Shown here: positions 18,193 through 28,957 of the stretch, in pieces | Position numbering within the stretch: the first letter of the stretch is position 1 | Layout: each line of letters opens with the position of its first letter | NCBI GenBank assembly: GCA_028713915.1 | Contig: JAQTNK010000021.1 | Coordinates: 1-64,000, forward strand | Direction: 5' to 3' | Source: Rhodocyclaceae bacterium | GTDB taxonomy: Bacteria; Pseudomonadota; Gammaproteobacteria; Burkholderiales; Rhodocyclaceae | DNA length: 64,000 nucleotides | The notes under the pieces: model-generated | Database searches by the model: none | Seen by the model: only the letters and a program-made list of their open reading frames with translations | Told to the model about the DNA's origin: nothing | Made by a program: the position numbers and the translations under genes

Positions 18193-18220
18193 GACGACAG
18201 AAAAAATATAGGAGGAGATC

Positions 18221-19813
<1,593 letters not shown>

Positions 19814-19863
19814 GTTAGCCTTGCACCTGCGCATCTGAACGCCACATTCCGGAGACATCTTCA

Positions 19864-21066
19864 ATGCTCGACGCCTACATCTACGACGGTCTGCGCTCCC
19901 CCATCGGCCGCCACGCCGGCGCGCTCGCCGCGGTCCGTGCCGACGACCTCGTGGCGGAAGTCATGCGCGCCCTGGTCGCCCGCTCGCCCTGGGGCGCCGA
20001 GCAGATCGAGGACGTCATCCTCGGCTGCACCAACCAGGCCGGCGAGGACTCCCGCAACGTCGCCCGCAACGCCGCGCTCGCCGCCGGCTTCCCGGTCACG
20101 GTGCCGGGGCAGACGGTCAATCGGCTGTGCGCTTCCGGCCTGGCCGCCGTCGTCGATGCCGCCCGCGCCATCACGTGCGGCGAAGGCGAGCTGTATCTCG
20201 CCGGCGGCGTCGAGAGCATGAGCCGCGCGCCGTTCGTCATGGGCAAGGCGGAGTCGGCCTACAGCCGCGATGTCAGGATGTTCGACTCGACCATCGGCGC
20301 GCGCTTCCCCAACGCCCGGATGACGGCGGTCCATGGCGCGCACACCATGCCCGAGACCGCCGACGAGGTCGCCCGCGAGTGCGGCATCAGCCGCGCGGAC
20401 GCCGACGGCTACGCGCTGGCCTCGCAGCAGAAGTACGCGGCGGCCCGCGCGGCCGGCTTCTACCAGGGCGAAATCCACCCGATCCCGGTGCCGACCGGGC
20501 GCAAGTCGTTGCCCCTCAGTGTCGACGCCGACGAGCATCCGCGCCTGGACACCACCGCGGAAAGCCTCGCGCGCCTGCGGCCGCTGTTCGACGGCGGCGT
20601 CGTCACCGCCGGCAATGCTTCGGGCATCAACGACGGCGCGGCTGCCTTGCTGGTCGGCAGCCGTGGCGTCGGCGCGCGCGCCGGCAAGGCGCCGCTGACG
20701 CGCATCGTCGCCGCCGCCGCCGCCGGCGTGGAGCCGCGTTTGATGGGCCTCGGCCCGGTGCCGGCGATCCGCAAGGCGCTGGCCCGCGCCGGCCTGTCGC
20801 TGGCCGACATGGACATCATCGAGATCAACGAAGCCTTCGCCAGCCAGGTGCTGGGCTGCCTGAAGCAGCTCGACATCGCCGCCGCCGACGCGCGCGTCAA
20901 TCCCAACGGCGGCGCCATCGCCATCGGCCATCCGCTCGGCGCCTCGGGGGCGCGCCTGGCGCTCACCGTCAGCCGCGAACTGGTGCGCCGCCAGGGCCGC
21001 TACGCCGTCATCAGCCTGTGCATCGGCGTCGGCCAGGGCCTGGGGCTGGTGCTCGAACGCGCCTAG
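19864..21066 (+). CDS. Beta-ketothiolase (PcaF/PaaJ type)
   Basis: A 400-residue thiolase. The nucleophilic Cys lies in VNRLCASGLAAVVDAAR near residue 91. GGVESMSRAPFVMGK, NEAFASQ, GGAIAIGHPLGASGAR (catalytic His) and the second active-site Cys in CIGVGQG are present. Similarity is strongest to 3-oxoadipyl-CoA/3-oxo-dehydrosuberyl-CoA thiolases. It could cleave 3-oxopimelyl-CoA here or serve aerobic phenylacetate breakdown. ATG at 19864, 50 bases after bzdA. It converges on paaX with only six bases between the stops. Confidence 0.88.
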   Translation: MLDAYIYDGLRSPIGRHAGALAAVRADDLVAEVMRALVARSPWGAEQIEDVILGCTNQAGEDSRNVARNAALAAGFPVTVPGQTVNRLCASGLAAVVDAARAITCGEGELYLAGGVESMSRAPFVMGKAESAYSRDVRMFDSTIGARFPNARMTAVHGAHTMPETADEVARECGISRADADGYALASQQKYAAARAAGFYQGEIHPIPVPTGRKSLPLSVDADEHPRLDTTAESLARLRPLFDGGVVTAGNASGINDGAAALLVGSRGVGARAGKAPLTRIVAAAAAGVEPRLMGLGPVPAIRKALARAGLSLADMDIIEINEAFASQVLGCLKQLDIAAADARVNPNGGAIAIGHPLGASGARLALTVSRELVRRQGRYAVISLCIGVGQGLGLVLERA

Positions 21067-21072
21067 CGGCGT

Positions 21073-22038
21073 TCAGGTCGACGCCGGCAGCGCTGCGTCG
21101 GCTTCGGCGCCGGGGCGGATGCCGCCGAAGCGCGAATAGAAGCTCTGCGCCGCCCGCGGCAAGGGGCCGTCCGCCGTCTCCAGCACGGTCATCAGGTGCT
21201 CCTCGGTGTGCTGCTGGCAGAGCTGATAAATGTCGCGGCACATGGCGCGGGCGGTGTCGCCGGGCCAGTCGGACGCCAGCAGCTGGCGTGGCAGTTGCGG
21301 ATCGCGCAACTGCACGCGGCGGAACTCGTGCATCAGCAGCGTGCGGATGACGAAGCATTGCTCGGGATCGAGCGCCGCCGCGTTGCGCAGGGCGCGCGCC
21401 ACGGTGCGGAAGCGGTCGATGAAGCTCTGGTACTCGGCCGCCACCTGGCCGAGATTCCAGCACTCCTCCGCCAGTTCCTTGAGCGGCCGGCTGGAGAGCG
21501 CGCCGAGCGTGCGCGCCTGGAGCACGACGACCTTGTCGTGCGTGCCGGTGCCTTGCAGGATGTCGAGCAGCGAATCGCCCTGCGTCGACGGATGAGCCAT
21601 GACGCCGGGCGCGATGGCGGCATAGCCTTCCCACAGCAGTTCCTTGCGCAAGGTTTCGCGCAAGCCGGGCGCGAGGCCGTCGCCGGGCATCAGCACCAGT
21701 TGCCAGTCGCCTTCCCAGGGAATGCGCGGATCGTCGTAGATGCGGCGGAAGGCATGCTCGAAGCGGCGGCGGCCGGTCGCCGTGAGGCTGTAGTAGCTGC
21801 GCCGGCCGATCTGCTCGGAGACCAGCCATTTCTCCTTCGACAGGCGGAAGACGCTGGTGCGGACCATGCGCGGGTTGAGCCCCAGCGGCTCGACCAGCTT
21901 GATGAAGCTGCCGAGCCAGACTGTGCCGCCATGCGGCGCGATCATGTCGCCGTAGATCGTGATGATCAGCGAGTTGGCCCGCAGCGGCCGTTCCGCCAGC
22001 AGTTCGGCGATCCACTGGCTCAGCACGCGGCTCTTCAT
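21073..22038 (-). CDS. paaX: PaaX-family phenylacetyl-CoA-responsive repressor
   Basis: A 321-residue PaaX-like regulator. The N-terminal winged helix (about residues 15-95) includes SLIITIYGDMIAPHGGTVWL and RMVRTSVFRLSKEKWLVSE, and a central and C-terminal PaaX domain follows. PaaX proteins repress phenylacetate genes until phenylacetyl-CoA binds. It lies downstream of the terminator that closes the pad-liv operon, so it needs its own promoter in 22039-22125. Likely targets are the pad-liv operon and the thiolase, by proximity only. Confidence 0.9.
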   Translation of the reverse strand: MKSRVLSQWIAELLAERPLRANSLIITIYGDMIAPHGGTVWLGSFIKLVEPLGLNPRMVRTSVFRLSKEKWLVSEQIGRRSYYSLTATGRRRFEHAFRRIYDDPRIPWEGDWQLVLMPGDGLAPGLRETLRKELLWEGYAAIAPGVMAHPSTQGDSLLDILQGTGTHDKVVVLQARTLGALSSRPLKELAEECWNLGQVAAEYQSFIDRFRTVARALRNAAALDPEQCFVIRTLLMHEFRRVQLRDPQLPRQLLASDWPGDTARAMCRDIYQLCQQHTEEHLMTVLETADGPLPRAAQSFYSRFGGIRPGAEADAALPAST

Positions 22039-22125
22039 GGGAATGGGGAGAAATGCTCGGAAAGGCGCAGTTTAATACAGGACGGCGCGCGTCATGCGTC
22101 CGGGATGCGCCGTCGCGGCGCGCGG

Positions 22126-22163
22126 AAAAAAACGCGGGACGCCCGCCAGCATGGGCGCCCCGC
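22126..22163 (-). terminator. Intrinsic terminator of the pad-liv operon
   Basis: Read on the minus strand, a GC-rich hairpin (GCGGG and CGCCC arms with one bulge, 22134-22163) is followed directly by seven T residues (22132-22126). It lies 12 bases after the stop of the binding-protein gene at 22175 and separates the operon from paaX. Confidence 0.85.
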
Positions 22164-22174
22164 AAACCACAGGC

Positions 22175-23320
22175 TCAGTTGATCAGAACCCAGTCGCCGT
22201 TCTTGATCTCGAGCATGCGGAAGGCCGTCAGGTCGAGGCCCATGTGGTCGGTCGGCGACATGTTCACCTTGCCGCCGGTGCCGACGTAGCCCTTGGTCGC
22301 TTCGAGGGCGTCGCGCACCTTGGCCTTGTCGGTGCCGCCGGCGCGCTTGATGGCGTCGACCGCCAGCATCAGGCCGTCGTAGGCGTGGCCGCCGAAGCTC
22401 GACACGTCTTCCTTGTAGCGCTCGCGGTAGGCCTTGGCATAGGCGACCACCACCGGCTTCTGGACATCGTTGGCGGGCAGCTTGTCGGCCACCAGCAGGG
22501 CGGCGGCCGGCAGGCGGATGCCTTCGGCGGCGGCGCCGGAAAGCTTGATGAACTCGTCGGAGGCGACGCCGTGGGCGTGATAGATGGGCACCGCGAGGCC
22601 GATCTGGCGCGCATTCTTGTTGACGATCGCCGGGCCCTGGCCCAGCCCGAACACGAACATCGCCTGGACGCCGGCCGTGTTCTTGATGTTGGTCAGCTGC
22701 GGGCTCATGTCGGTGTCCTTGGCGCCGTAGGTCTCGTTGGCGACCAGGGTGATGCCCATCTTCGCCGCCATCGCCTCGGTCTCCTTCTTGCCGGACTGGC
22801 CGAAGCCGCTGGTTTCCGAGAACAGCGCCACCTTGGTGAAGCCGCGCTTCTTCATGTCCTCGAAGACCTTCTCCGCCGCCATGCGGTCGGTATGCGGCGT
22901 CTTGAACACCCACTTCTTCACCGGCTCGACGATGACGACGGCGCCGGCGAGCGAGACGAAGGGCACGCCCGCCTTCTCGGCCAGGGGCACCATCGACATC
23001 GTCGAACCCGTCGTCGTGCCGCCGACGAGGACATCGACCTTGTCGTCGTCGATCAGGCGCTTGCCGAAGCTGTTGGCCTTGCCGGCGTCGGAACCGTCGT
23101 CGTATTGCACCAGCTGCAGCGGGCGGCCGAGCACGCCGCCGGCCTTGTTGATCTTGTCGACGTAGAGCTGCAGGGTCTTCAGCTCGGGGTCGCCGAGGAA
23201 CGCCGCCGGGCCGGTGACGGAAAGCACCGCGCCGACCTTGATCGGCTCGGCGGCGGCGGCCGCGGTGGCGATGCCGGCGCCGAGCACAGCGGCGCACAGG
23301 GTTTGCAGCAACTTGTTCAT
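22175..23320 (-). CDS. livK: ABC transporter periplasmic binding protein (LivK/HBAAT family)
   Basis: A 381-residue solute-binding protein of the branched-chain amino acid family. The N-terminus MNKLLQTLCAAVLGAGIATAAAAAE is a signal peptide, followed by the ligand-domain start IKVGAVLSVTGPAAFLGDP. Family members next to aromatic-acid genes bind benzoate, phenylacetate or hydroxybenzoates instead of leucine. It is the last gene of the minus-strand operon with the permeases and ATPases at 23363-27500, and an intrinsic terminator follows. The ligand is inferred from the padJ and bzdA neighbours. Confidence 0.9.
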   Translation of the reverse strand: MNKLLQTLCAAVLGAGIATAAAAAEPIKVGAVLSVTGPAAFLGDPELKTLQLYVDKINKAGGVLGRPLQLVQYDDGSDAGKANSFGKRLIDDDKVDVLVGGTTTGSTMSMVPLAEKAGVPFVSLAGAVVIVEPVKKWVFKTPHTDRMAAEKVFEDMKKRGFTKVALFSETSGFGQSGKKETEAMAAKMGITLVANETYGAKDTDMSPQLTNIKNTAGVQAMFVFGLGQGPAIVNKNARQIGLAVPIYHAHGVASDEFIKLSGAAAEGIRLPAAALLVADKLPANDVQKPVVVAYAKAYRERYKEDVSSFGGHAYDGLMLAVDAIKRAGGTDKAKVRDALEATKGYVGTGGKVNMSPTDHMGLDLTAFRMLEIKNGDWVLIN

Positions 23321-23362
23321 GATGTTTGCTCCTCCATGGTTGTAGGTATCGACTGCTTCGCT

Positions 23363-24688
23363 TCAGATGCCCAGATACGCTTCCCTCACGCGCTCGTTGT
23401 TCAAGAGTTCGCGGCCGCTGCCGGCCAGCACGACTTCGCCCGTTTCGATGACATATGCATGATCGGCGATGGCCAGCGCGGCGTGCGCGTTCTGCTCGAC
23501 GAGCAGGATGGTCATCGCTTGCCGGCGCAGCTCGACGACGGCGTTGAAGATTTCCTCGACCAGCAGCGGCGCCAGCCCCATCGACGGCTCGTCGAGCAGC
23601 AGCAGGCGCGGCCGCCCCATCAGGGCGCGCGCCATCGCCAGCATCTGCTGCTGGCCGCCGGACAGCGTTCCCGCCGGCAGCGCCGCCTTCTGCTTGAGGA
23701 TCGGGAACATGGCGTACATGCGCTCCAGGTCGGCGGCGACGCCTTTCTTGTCGCGGCGCGTGAAGGCGCCGAGCTGCAGGTTGTCGGCGACGGAGAGCGC
23801 CCCGAACACCTGGCGGCCTTCCGGCACCTGGCAGATGCCCAGGCGCACGCGCTTGTCCGGACGCAGGCGGGTGATGTCGCGGCCTTCGAACTGGATGCTG
23901 CCGCCGGTCGCCTTCTGCACGCCGGAGATCGTACGCAGCAGCGTCGTCTTGCCGGCGCCGTTGGCGCCGACCAGCGCCACCAGCTGCCCGGTGCGCACCG
24001 TCAGGCTGGCGCCCTGCAGCGCGGCGATGCGCCCGTAGTGGCTGAACAGCTGGCGAATCTCCAGCAGCGGCGCCGCGGCTTGCGGTGCCGGCGCCGGCGC
24101 GTGGTCGAGCCCCAGCCCCATCGGCGCCGGCGCGTAATTGACGATGCGCGACATCAGCGCGCGGAACTCGGCGCGCACCTGTTCGCTGCCGGCCAGGCTT
24201 TGCCCGTCCATGAAGGCGGCGTCGATCTCGTCCCAGTCGCCCGCGCCGAGGATCCTGCGGGCGATGGGGAAGAGCTGCGTCTCTTCGCGCATGATGTGCC
24301 GCTGCATCATCCTGGCGTAGGCGTCGAGCGCGGCGCGGAAGGCTGCGGTCCCGGCGCTGTCGCAGGCCGCCAGGGACTGCTGCAGCGCGCGCAGATCCCG
24401 CAGCAGCGCCGGACTCGCGGCGTGCTCGCGCTCGAACTCGGCGAGCAGCTCGTTCGCTTCGTCGCTGCGCCGGCGCACGGCGCGGTAGAGAAAGTCCTCC
24501 TCCTTCGGCTGATGCACCTGCTCGATGTAGCGCTCGATGTAGTCGAGGATCATGCCGAACAGCTCGATGTCGGGCTGCGCCCCCGGCGTACCGAGGTTGC
24601 GGCCGAGCTCCTCCAGCGCCGTGGTCAGGCGCCACATGCCGCGGTGTTCTTCGCTGATGGCTTCGAGGGCGGTGCTCATGGTTTGCAT
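23363..24688 (-). CDS. livF: Hemerythrin-HHE domain fused to LivF-type ABC ATPase
   Basis: A 441-residue fusion. Residues 1-183 form a hemerythrin-like HHE domain with ligands at H15, H59/E63, H89 and H131/E135 (EEHRGMW, VHQPKEE, EREH, RHIMREE). A Pro/Ala linker covers about 184-207. Residues 208-441 are a full LivF ATPase with GANGAGKTTLLRT (Walker A), LSGGQQQMLAMARAL (signature) and LLLLDEPSMGL (Walker B). LivF alone is about 235 residues, so the N-terminal half is an addition. No stop or frameshift separates the parts. The start is at 24688 or 24679 (MSTALEAI). It may couple uptake to O2, NO or redox state. Confidence 0.9.
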   Translation of the reverse strand: MQTMSTALEAISEEHRGMWRLTTALEELGRNLGTPGAQPDIELFGMILDYIERYIEQVHQPKEEDFLYRAVRRRSDEANELLAEFEREHAASPALLRDLRALQQSLAACDSAGTAAFRAALDAYARMMQRHIMREETQLFPIARRILGAGDWDEIDAAFMDGQSLAGSEQVRAEFRALMSRIVNYAPAPMGLGLDHAPAPAPQAAAPLLEIRQLFSHYGRIAALQGASLTVRTGQLVALVGANGAGKTTLLRTISGVQKATGGSIQFEGRDITRLRPDKRVRLGICQVPEGRQVFGALSVADNLQLGAFTRRDKKGVAADLERMYAMFPILKQKAALPAGTLSGGQQQMLAMARALMGRPRLLLLDEPSMGLAPLLVEEIFNAVVELRRQAMTILLVEQNAHAALAIADHAYVIETGEVVLAGSGRELLNNERVREAYLGI

Positions 24689-24765
24689 CTCATCTCAGTT
24701 GCTCCACGACGGTTCGCGCCAACCGCAAGGCATGAACCGATTCAGCGTGCGTCCGATGGTGGAGC

Positions 24766-24871
24766 GCGCCGCGGCGGGCGGCTGTCCGACTCCCTCCATG
24801 TCCCCCGGGCCGAAAAAGCGCCGGCCCTCCTCCTTTACTTGCGGGAATCGGACAGCCGCCCGCCGCGGCGC
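24766..24871 (-). repeat. Double-hairpin palindromic element, copy 3
   Basis: The outer arms are 29 bases (24766-24794 and 24843-24871), the longest of the family, with one mismatch that is G-T on the minus strand. The minus strand carries AAGTAAAGGAGGAGG and CGGGGGACATGGAG around inner arms GGCCG/CGGCC. It sits in the 243-base gap between livG and the hemerythrin-livF gene, inside the operon, and is sense with respect to the operon transcript. Confidence 0.9.
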
Positions 24872-24931
24872 ATGAACATCCGTTTTTGCGTCCAGCCAAA
24901 GACCACGGTTCCCGCTCGGGCCGCACCGCCC

Positions 24932-25692
<761 letters not shown>

Positions 25693-25693
<1 letters not shown>

Positions 25694-26619
25694 CAGCGGC
25701 TCCGCCAGCAGCGCGCCGCCAGCGTCGGCACCAGGCCGCGCGGCAGGAAAATCATGAACAGCATCAGGATGGCGCCGAAGGTCACCGTCTCCCAGCCTTC
25801 CAAAGTCGCCAGCGCCTGCGGCAGGGCGGTCAGCAGGACGGCGCCGACCACCGAGCCGAAAATCGAGGCCATGCCGCCGACGACGACCATCGTCACCAGT
25901 TCGATCGAATGGAAGAAGTCGGCGACGTTGGGCGTGACGAAGCCGACGTAGTCGGCGCTCAGGCTGCCCATGATGCTGGCGAAGAAGGCGGAGAAGACGA
26001 AGATCGCCGCCTTGTAGCGGGCGACATCCACGCCGACCACCTGCGCCGCGATCTCCGAGCCATGCAGAGCCCGCAACGCGCGCCCGAACGGCGAGTCGAC
26101 GAGGTTGCGGCAGGCCCAGACCGAGAACAGCAGGTTCGCCGCGAACACCCAGTACCACTGCTTTTCGCCGTCGAGGGCGAAGCCGAAGAGGCCCAGGGCC
26201 GGCACCGCCATGCCGTCGGGACCGCCGGTGTAGGCACCCTCGTTCTTGAGGACGATGGCGATGATGATGCCCAGCCCGAGCGTCGCCATCGCCAGATAAT
26301 GGCCGCGCAGGCGGAAGATCGGCCGCGCCACCAGCGCCGCCAGCGCCGCCGTCAGCAGCGCGCCGCCCAGCATGGCGGCAAGCGGATGCCAGCCGTAGCG
26401 CGTCGGCAGGATGGCCGCGGCGTAGGCGCCGATGCCGAAGAAGCCGGCATGACCGAGGCTGATCTGCCCGGCGAAGCCCATCAGCAGGTTGAGGCCGAGG
26501 ACGACGACGGCGTTGATCATCATGCGAATGACGATGTCGTAATAAAAGGCGTTCGGCAGCGCCAGCGGCAGCAGCAGCAGGACGGCAGCAAGGACGAAAA
26601 GGCCGCGCTGTCGTTTCAT
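25693..26619 (-). CDS. livM: ABC transporter permease, LivM type
   Basis: A 308-residue permease with about eight to nine hydrophobic segments. The family signature GFAGQISLGHAGFFGIGAYA lies near residue 50 and the region GSLSADYVGFVTPNVADF near residue 220. The start at 26619 overlaps the livH stop (ATGA), and the end overlaps the livG start, so the three are translationally coupled. It forms the transmembrane pore with LivH. Confidence 0.93.
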
Positions 26620-27500
26620 ACGCGCTCCGTGATCTTGGCGCCGAAGAGGCCGCGCGGCAGGAAGAAGAGGATGACGAAAATCAGCAGGAACGGCACCGCA
26701 TCCTTGTAGGCCGACGAGATGTAGCCCGCCGCCATGGCCTCGACGATGCCGACCAGCAGGCCGCCGGCGACGGCGCCGAGGCCGCTGCCCAGCCCGCCGA
26801 CGACGGCGGCGACGAAGCCCTTCAACCCCAGCATGATGCCTACATCATACGAAGTCATGGTGATCGGCGTCAGCAGGATGCCGCCGAAGGCGCCCAGCGC
26901 CGCCGAGAGCGCGAAGCTCACCAGCAGCACCCATTGCGTGTCGATGCCGACCAGCTGCGCGGCGAGCGGGTTGTAGGAGGTCGCCAGGATCGCCTTGCCG
27001 GCCAGCGAGCGGCTGAAGAACAGCCACAGCGCCACGACGATGAGCGCGGTGCCGCCCAGCACCCAGAGACTCTGCGGCAGCAGCGTCGCGCCGCCGATGG
27101 CGATCGGCTCGCTGCCGGAGAAGGCGGGGAAGGCGTGCGTGCCCTTGCCGAGCCAGACCTGGACCACGCCGCGGATGACCAGCGAGGCGCCGATGGTGAT
27201 GATGATGAGGCTGACGACTTCGGCGCCCTGGCTGCTGCGCTTGGCCGGCTCGATGGCCAGCTTCTCCACCAGCATGCCGACGACGGCGGGCAGCGCGATC
27301 GCCAGCGCCACGGCCAGCGGCAGCGGCAGGCCGGCGTTGACGAAATAGACCGTGAGCATGCCGCCGAGCATGATGAATTCGCCCTGGGCGAAATTGATCA
27401 CGTTGCTGGCGTTGTAGATCAGCGTGAATCCCAGCGCCGCGAGGGCGTAGGTCGCCCCCACGGTGACGCCGGAAAACAGGAACTGCAGGAACTGCGACAT
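26616..27500 (-). CDS. livH: ABC transporter permease, LivH type
   Basis: A 294-residue permease with about eight transmembrane helices. Typical LivH elements are GVTVGATYALAALGFTLIYNASNVINFAQGEF at the N-terminus (broken here into recognisable parts) and GLGSGLGAVAGGLLVGIVEA near the C-terminus. ATG at 27500 with GGAG upstream. It is the first transport gene after padJ, across a 112-base gap without terminator, so transport is likely co-expressed with phenylacetate activation. Confidence 0.93.
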   Translation of the reverse strand: MSQFLQFLFSGVTVGATYALAALGFTLIYNASNVINFAQGEFIMLGGMLTVYFVNAGLPLPLAVALAIALPAVVGMLVEKLAIEPAKRSSQGAEVVSLIIITIGASLVIRGVVQVWLGKGTHAFPAFSGSEPIAIGGATLLPQSLWVLGGTALIVVALWLFFSRSLAGKAILATSYNPLAAQLVGIDTQWVLLVSFALSAALGAFGGILLTPITMTSYDVGIMLGLKGFVAAVVGGLGSGLGAVAGGLLVGIVEAMAAGYISSAYKDAVPFLLIFVILFFLPRGLFGAKITERV

Positions 27501-27612
27501 TACCGCTCCTTCGCTGCCGCCTCAGGCCGCCGGTGGCGCGACGACGTGCCGCAGACCGTGCGCACGGCACGGCGGGGCGCAGTCTTCGAAGCCGCGGGCG
27601 GCCTGATGGGAA

Positions 27613-28932
27613 TCACTTCGGCCGCCTGTCGATGACGCGCTTGGCCTTGCCGACCAGGGTGCGTTCGATCTTCTCCGTCTCCACGACGTGCAGCTCGGCG
27701 GTGACGCCGATTAGCGACTTGATGTGGTGGGCAACCTCGCGGCCGATCTGCTCGCGCTGCGCCGAGGCGATGCGCGCCGACAGTTCCGGCTTCACCTCGA
27801 CATAGACGTCAAGCTTGTCGAGATGGCCGTCGCGCGAGACCTGCAGCTGGTACTGCGCGCACAGGTTTGGATTTTTCAGCAGCACTTCCTCGATCTGCGT
27901 CGGGAAGACGTTGACGCCGCGGATGATCAGCATGTCGTCGGAGCGGCCGGTGATCTTGCCCATGCGCCGCATGCTGCGCGCCGTGCCGGGCAAGAGCCGC
28001 GTCAGGTCGCGCGTGCGGTAGCGGATCATCGGCAGCGCCTCCTTGGTCAGCGAGGTGAACACCAGTTCGCCGTCGGCGCCGTCGGGCAGGACCTTGCCGC
28101 TGTCGGGATCGATGATCTCGGGATAGAAGTGGTCTTCCCAGATGTGCGGGCCGTCCTTGGTCTCGACGCACTCGCAGGCCACGCCCGGCCCGATCACTTC
28201 CGACAGGCCGTAGACGTCCACGGCGTCGATGCCGAGGCGCGCCTCGATCTCGCGGCGCATTTCGTTGGTCCACGGCTCGGCGCCGAAGATGCCGACGCGC
28301 AGCGCCGTATCGCCGCGCTGCAGGCCCTGGCGCAGCAGTTCGTCGGCGATGGTCAGCGAATACGAGGGCGTGCACAGCAGCACCGTCGGCCGGAAGTCGC
28401 GGATCACCTGCACCTGCTTTTCGGTCTGCCCGCCCGACATCGGAATCACCGTCGCGCCGAGGGCCTCGCCGCCGTTGTGGGCGCCCAGGCCGCCGGTGAA
28501 CAGGCCGTAGCCGTAGGAGTTGAGGATGATGTCGTCGGGCGTCACGCCCGCCGCGCGCATCGAGCGCGCCATGACTCCCGCCCACATGGCGATATCGTTC
28601 TTGGTGTAGCCCACCACCGTCGGCCGGCCCGTGGTGCCGGACGAGGCATGCACGCGCACGACGTCGCGCATCGGCACGGCGAAGAGGCCGTAGGGATAGG
28701 TTTCGCGCAAGTCCGCCTTGGTCGTGTAGGGAAACTTCGCCAGGTCGGCAAGCTCCTTCAGGTCGCGCGGATGCACGCCCGCCCGGTCGAACTTGGCGCG
28801 GTAGTGCGGGACGTTGTCGTAGGCATGCTGCAATGACCATTGCATGCGTTGCAGCTGCACGGCTTGCAACTCGTCGCGGCTGGCGGTCTCGATCGCTTCG
28901 AGGCCGGTCGGCCCGGGTGTCTCCATTTTCAT
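27613..28932 (-). CDS. padJ: Phenylacetate-CoA ligase
   Basis: A 439-residue adenylate-forming enzyme of the PaaK family that converts phenylacetate, ATP and CoA to phenylacetyl-CoA. Motifs: VHASSGTTGRPTVVGYT (ATP loop, near residue 95), YGLSEVIGPGVACEC and the C-terminal ligase domain with IIRGVNVFPTQIEEVLL. The start at 28932 (MKMETPGPTG) has GGAGGAG upstream. A longer frame reaching back into padI is rejected. The position behind padI matches padJ, the anaerobic ligase of pad clusters. paaK would be an equivalent name. Confidence 0.92.
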   Translation of the reverse strand: MKMETPGPTGLEAIETASRDELQAVQLQRMQWSLQHAYDNVPHYRAKFDRAGVHPRDLKELADLAKFPYTTKADLRETYPYGLFAVPMRDVVRVHASSGTTGRPTVVGYTKNDIAMWAGVMARSMRAAGVTPDDIILNSYGYGLFTGGLGAHNGGEALGATVIPMSGGQTEKQVQVIRDFRPTVLLCTPSYSLTIADELLRQGLQRGDTALRVGIFGAEPWTNEMRREIEARLGIDAVDVYGLSEVIGPGVACECVETKDGPHIWEDHFYPEIIDPDSGKVLPDGADGELVFTSLTKEALPMIRYRTRDLTRLLPGTARSMRRMGKITGRSDDMLIIRGVNVFPTQIEEVLLKNPNLCAQYQLQVSRDGHLDKLDVYVEVKPELSARIASAQREQIGREVAHHIKSLIGVTAELHVVETEKIERTLVGKAKRVIDRRPK

Positions 28933-28957
28933 TTGTCTCCTCCTAGTTGCTGCGCTC

